Shown here piece after piece: positions 43,990-46,827 of a stretch of DNA of 46,827 bases. How positions within the stretch are numbered: position 1 is the stretch's first letter; each line of letters starts with the position of its first letter. The notes below the pieces were generated by a model. That model made no database searches. It saw only the letters and a list, made by a program, of their open reading frames with translations, and was not told where the DNA came from. Made by a program: the position numbers and the translations under genes. The DNA comes from Oscillospiraceae bacterium (lineage in GTDB: Bacteria; Bacillota; Clostridia; Oscillospirales; Acutalibacteraceae). Where the stretch lies: positions 1 to 46,827 of the forward strand of contig CADBQU010000028.1 in NCBI GenBank assembly GCA_902796905.1, given 5' to 3'.

Positions 43990-45213
43990 ATGGTTCAGGT
44001 AGCAGTTTTAGGTCATGGAGTTGTAGGTTCCGGTGTTGTAGAAGTAATACATCAGCACAAAGAATCTATATATAAAAAAGCCAAACAGGAAATTAACATT
44101 AAATATATTTTAGATATAAGAGAATTTCCCGATTTGCCGTATCATAATTTATTTACCAAAAATTTTGACGAGATTTTAAACGACGAAGAAGTGAAAATAG
44201 TTATAGAAGTTATGGGCGGAATAAATCCTGCGTTTGAGTACGTTAAAAAATGTTTGGAAAACGGGAAAAGCGTTGTAACTTCGAATAAAGAGCTTGTTGC
44301 GCAAAAAGGCGCCGAATTGTTAAAAATAGCAAACGATAATAATTTAAACTTTTTGTTTGAGGCAAGCGTTGGCGGAGGCATACCTGTATTACGCCCCATA
44401 GCGCAATGTTTGGCGGCAAACGATTTATACGAAATAAACGGTATTTTAAACGGCACCACTAATTTTATTTTAACCAAAATGGACAAAGAAAATATGGAAT
44501 TTGCCGATGCTTTGGCTTTGGCACAAAAATTAGGATATGCCGAAAGAGATCCCGGTGCCGATATAGACGGTATAGATTCTTGCCGAAAAATTTGTATTTT
44601 GGCCTCTTTGGCTTTCGGTAAACATGTATATCCAAACCAGGTTTATACCGAAGGCATAAGGAATATTACGTTAGAGCAAAAAGAATATGCCCAAAATTTT
44701 AACGGCGCTATAAAGCTTATAGGCAGGTCTGTTTTAAAAGAAAACGGTAAAATTTCCGCGGCGGTTTATCCTGCAATAGTTCCGTATGATAATCAGCTTT
44801 CTCATGTAGAGGATGTATTTAACGCCATAATGGTAAGGGGCGACGCCATAGGCGACGTTATGTTTTACGGCAGAGGTGCCGGCAAACTTCCTACTGCCAG
44901 CGCTGTTGTGGCAGATGTTATAGATTGCGTTAAACACCTTTCCGCAAGAAAATATCTTTCTTGGAGCGAAGGCAGCGAAGACTATGTGGAAAATGAAGAA
45001 AAGAGCATATCTTCGTTTATGATTTGCGTTAAAAACCAAAACGGAATTAAAGATAGAATAACCGAAATTTTCGGAAATGTTGAATTTATAACCCGCAAAA
45101 ACGGGGAAGACGAAATAGCTTTTGTAACCCCCAAAGAACAGGAATATAAAATAACAGAAAAACTTAATTTATTAAACGCGGCAGTATTGTTTAAATTGCA
45201 TATACTGGATTAG
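43990..45213 (+). CDS. hom: Homoserine dehydrogenase
   Basis: Hom reduces aspartate semialdehyde to homoserine, the entry to threonine and methionine. The 407-residue protein has the N-terminal GHGVVGSGVVEV nucleotide loop (8-19), VTSNKELVA, GGGIPVLRP, the GILNGTTNFILTKM motif, and KLGYAERDPGADIDG with the catalytic acidic residues. A C-terminal ACT domain (about 345-405) suggests feedback inhibition by threonine. The nearest Shine-Dalgarno, AAAGGA (43971-43976), is about 13 bases from the ATG, longer than ideal. lysC starts 11 bases after the stop. Confidence 0.97.
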   Translation: MVQVAVLGHGVVGSGVVEVIHQHKESIYKKAKQEINIKYILDIREFPDLPYHNLFTKNFDEILNDEEVKIVIEVMGGINPAFEYVKKCLENGKSVVTSNKELVAQKGAELLKIANDNNLNFLFEASVGGGIPVLRPIAQCLAANDLYEINGILNGTTNFILTKMDKENMEFADALALAQKLGYAERDPGADIDGIDSCRKICILASLAFGKHVYPNQVYTEGIRNITLEQKEYAQNFNGAIKLIGRSVLKENGKISAAVYPAIVPYDNQLSHVEDVFNAIMVRGDAIGDVMFYGRGAGKLPTASAVVADVIDCVKHLSARKYLSWSEGSEDYVENEEKSISSFMICVKNQNGIKDRITEIFGNVEFITRKNGEDEIAFVTPKEQEYKITEKLNLLNAAVLFKLHILD

Positions 45214-45224
45214 GGGGATTTACA

Positions 45225-46430
45225 ATGGCGCTTATAGTTAAAAAATTCGGCGGAAGCAGTGTTAAAGACACCGAACGCCTTTTAAACGTTGCTAATTTGG
45301 TAACAGAAGATTATGCCAAAGGCAACGATGTAGTAGTTGTGGTATCTGCACAGGGAGATACTACGGACCATCTTATAGAAAAAGCCAAAGAAATAAGCGA
45401 AGCTCCTTCTAAAAGAGAGATGGATATGCTTCTTTCCGCAGGAGAACAAATTTCTATTGCATTGCTTGCAATGGCTATAGAAAAACTCGGATTTCCGGCG
45501 GTATCGCTTTTAGGTTGGCAGGCAGGTTTTAAAACCAACGCTTCTTATACTTCCGCAAGGATAAAAACAGTGGAAGCCGAAAGAATAACTTCGGAACTTT
45601 CTAAGCACAATATAGTTATTGTTGCGGGATTTCAGGGTATTAATAAATTTGATGATATTACAACTTTAGGACGAGGCGGTTCGGATACAAGCGCTGTGGC
45701 TATAGCTGCGGCTTTAAAGGCCGATTTATGCCAAATATATACAGATGTAGACGGTGTTTATACCGCAGACCCCAGAAAGGTTAAAAATGCCGTTAAAATG
45801 GACGAAATAGAGTATTCGGAAATGCTGGAGCTTGCTACTTTGGGCGCTCAGGTATTAAATAACCGTTCGGTTGAAATGGCGCAAAAGTACGGCGTGGAAC
45901 TTGAAGTTTTATCGAGTTTGGAAAGAAAACCCGGAACAATAGTTAAGGAGAAAGTTAAAATGGAAAAAATGTTGGTTAGAGGCGTAGCCTGTGATAAAAA
46001 TGTTTGCAGATTTTCAATTATAGGATTGGAAGATGTTCCCGGAATTGCTTTTAGAGTTTTTAATTCTTTGGCAAAAAGCAAAATTAACGTTGATATTATT
46101 TTGCAGTCGGTTGGAAGAGACGGAACAAAGGATATTTCGTTTACCGTTCCCGAAGACCAGCAGCAAGACGCGGAAAATGCTTTGGAAAGCCTTAAGGACG
46201 TTTTAAAATATCAGTCGTTAATTAAAGATAATAAGGTTTCAAAGGTTTCTATTGTAGGTACCGGTATGGAATCGCACCACGGAGTAGCCGCAAAAATGTT
46301 TGAGGCTTTGTATACGGCAAATATAAATATACAAATGATTTCCACAAGCGAAATAAGAGTTTCGGTTTTAATTGATGAAAAAGATACCGATGCCGCGGCT
46401 AACGCAATTCACGACGCTTTTATAAAATAA
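45225..46430 (+). CDS. lysC: Aspartate kinase
   Basis: LysC phosphorylates aspartate, the first step for lysine, threonine and methionine. The 401-residue protein starts with LIVKKFGGSSV (3-13), has TLGRGGSDTSAVA in the kinase domain and two C-terminal ACT domains (about 255-401), the monofunctional, lysine-type arrangement. AAGGAG (45945-45950) lies inside the gene, nine bases before Met246 (ATG at 45960), so a separate regulatory beta chain of about 156 residues may also be made. AGGGGG precedes the main ATG. It closes the pheB-hom-lysC operon. Confidence 0.97.
   Translation: MALIVKKFGGSSVKDTERLLNVANLVTEDYAKGNDVVVVVSAQGDTTDHLIEKAKEISEAPSKREMDMLLSAGEQISIALLAMAIEKLGFPAVSLLGWQAGFKTNASYTSARIKTVEAERITSELSKHNIVIVAGFQGINKFDDITTLGRGGSDTSAVAIAAALKADLCQIYTDVDGVYTADPRKVKNAVKMDEIEYSEMLELATLGAQVLNNRSVEMAQKYGVELEVLSSLERKPGTIVKEKVKMEKMLVRGVACDKNVCRFSIIGLEDVPGIAFRVFNSLAKSKINVDIILQSVGRDGTKDISFTVPEDQQQDAENALESLKDVLKYQSLIKDNKVSKVSIVGTGMESHHGVAAKMFEALYTANINIQMISTSEIRVSVLIDEKDTDAAANAIHDAFIK
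45960..46430 (+). CDS. Probable aspartate kinase beta subunit from an internal start
   Basis: An in-frame ATG at codon 246 of lysC follows AAGGAG by nine bases and would give a 156-residue protein made only of the two ACT domains. In Bacillus subtilis aspartokinase II the beta chain likewise starts inside the gene, at about the same codon, and forms an alpha2-beta2 enzyme. The signal is seen here; its use is inferred. Confidence 0.6.
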   Translation: MEKMLVRGVACDKNVCRFSIIGLEDVPGIAFRVFNSLAKSKINVDIILQSVGRDGTKDISFTVPEDQQQDAENALESLKDVLKYQSLIKDNKVSKVSIVGTGMESHHGVAAKMFEALYTANINIQMISTSEIRVSVLIDEKDTDAAANAIHDAFIK

Positions 46431-46479
46431 TTTATAAAATAATTTAAAAAATAAAAAATATAAAAAGTTTTTTAAAATC

Positions 46480-46507
46480 AAAGGACGAAAATTTTCGTCC
46501 TTTTTTT
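46480..46507 (+). terminator. Intrinsic terminator after lysC
   Basis: A perfect 24-base palindrome, AAAGGACGAAAA (46480-46491) and its complement (46492-46503), continuing into a T-run. Confidence 0.88.
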
Positions 46508-46683
46508 GTGCATATATTTTAAATTTTGTTTAAAAATCAGTAAAAACTTAATTACAGATAAAAAGCAATTAAAGACAGATAAATAAAATTTATTGAGAGA
46601 GAATAAAAGCGGTGGTAAAATAAAAGCAAGGCAAACGGCCAAAGAATATAGAGGTATAAAAAAACAAAGAAGGGCGGAAAAAA

Positions 46684-46827
46684 ATGGATTATAAAATAAT
46701 GGCTTTGGAAGATAAAATAGACGAAATAGATAAAAAGCTGAAAAATATAACGGTATCGGGAGATAATAAAGAAATACATTTTAATAATACAACAATAGAC
46801 TGTATACAGTTAAGAGGTAAATCGACA
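46684..46827 (+). CDS. Unknown protein, 5' part only
   Basis: An open frame starts at ATG 46684 after GAAGGGCGGA and runs off the window, giving 48 residues. The start, MDYKIMALEDKIDEIDKKLK, looks like a short coiled coil or charged helix and is followed by a Thr/Asn-rich segment. I do not recognise it. The plausible ribosome binding site and the position after the lysC terminator make it a reasonable gene start. Confidence 0.5.
   Translation, partial: MDYKIMALEDKIDEIDKKLKNITVSGDNKEIHFNNTTIDCIQLRGKST

Overview
The window is a strongly AT-rich chromosomal segment (roughly one third G+C by eye) from a Gram-positive bacterium of the Bacillota, most likely an uncultivated member of Clostridia. 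The evidence is the gene order (rpmG-secE-nusG-rplK-rplA, tig-clpP-clpX, rplS-lepB-rbgA-rnhB-yraN, mraZ-rsmH-ftsL-pbp-murE-mraY-ftsW-murG-murA-ftsQ-ftsZ), the GGAGG-type ribosome binding sites with frequent TTG/GTG starts, and sporulation-linked genes: a SpoIVFA/SpoIVFB-like pair, a PASTA-bearing SpoVD/FtsI-type PBP, a YtvI/AI-2E-type permease and a DUF1540 mini-protein. I see no insertion sequence, prophage, CRISPR array, rRNA or tRNA gene. Almost every gene is recognisable core metabolism or core cell biology.

Layout. 1-1104: an AT repeat and queA (minus). 1105-1608: a long leader with a near-consensus promoter, then asd, dapA and dapB (aspartate to dihydrodipicolinate) up to a clear terminator at 4619-4650. 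4838-9607: pyruvate kinase and a 1046-residue intracellular GH106-like glycosidase. 9816-12061: an MGMT-fold protein and a SpoIVFA/SpoIVFB-like pair. 12068-12157: a structured repeat. 12226-14770: two radical-SAM-associated genes. 14859-18241: rplS with its own promoter and leader, lepB, rbgA, rnhB, yraN. 18351-21068: thrC, a DUF1540 gene on the minus strand, and a metallophosphoesterase. 21159-24714: tig, clpP, clpX. 24755-27495: rpmG, secE, nusG, rplK, rplA. 27659-40759: a reduced division and cell-wall (dcw) cluster from mraZ to ftsZ. 40983-41075: a second copy of the structured repeat, inverted. 41127-43279 (minus): a permease and meso-diaminopimelate dehydrogenase. 43420-46430: pheB, hom, lysC. 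46684-end: a partial unknown gene.

How the genes fit together. The aspartate family dominates: lysC, asd, hom and thrC give the threonine branch (thrB is not in the window). dapA, dapB and ddh give a short dehydrogenase route to meso-diaminopimelate, which the murE product (DNPR motif) would add to the peptidoglycan precursor. mraY, murG, murA, the PBP and FtsW continue wall synthesis, and FtsL, FtsQ and FtsZ form the septum. murF, murD, murC, murB and ftsA are absent from their usual places.

The most unusual signals are small or non-coding: a two-copy, about 90-bp cruciform repeat with compensatory base changes; an intrinsic terminator after clpX whose 5' arm and loop contain the promoter of the next operon; bulged hairpins before murA and between ftsL and the PBP gene; a SecE with an extra multi-spanning N-terminal domain; five MraZ boxes spaced in helical register; an internal ribosome binding site in lysC; and a Lys/Ala-rich tail on trigger factor. 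Nothing here is a clear-cut new defence or biosynthetic system. The structured repeat family and the SecE fusion are the best candidates for something undescribed.
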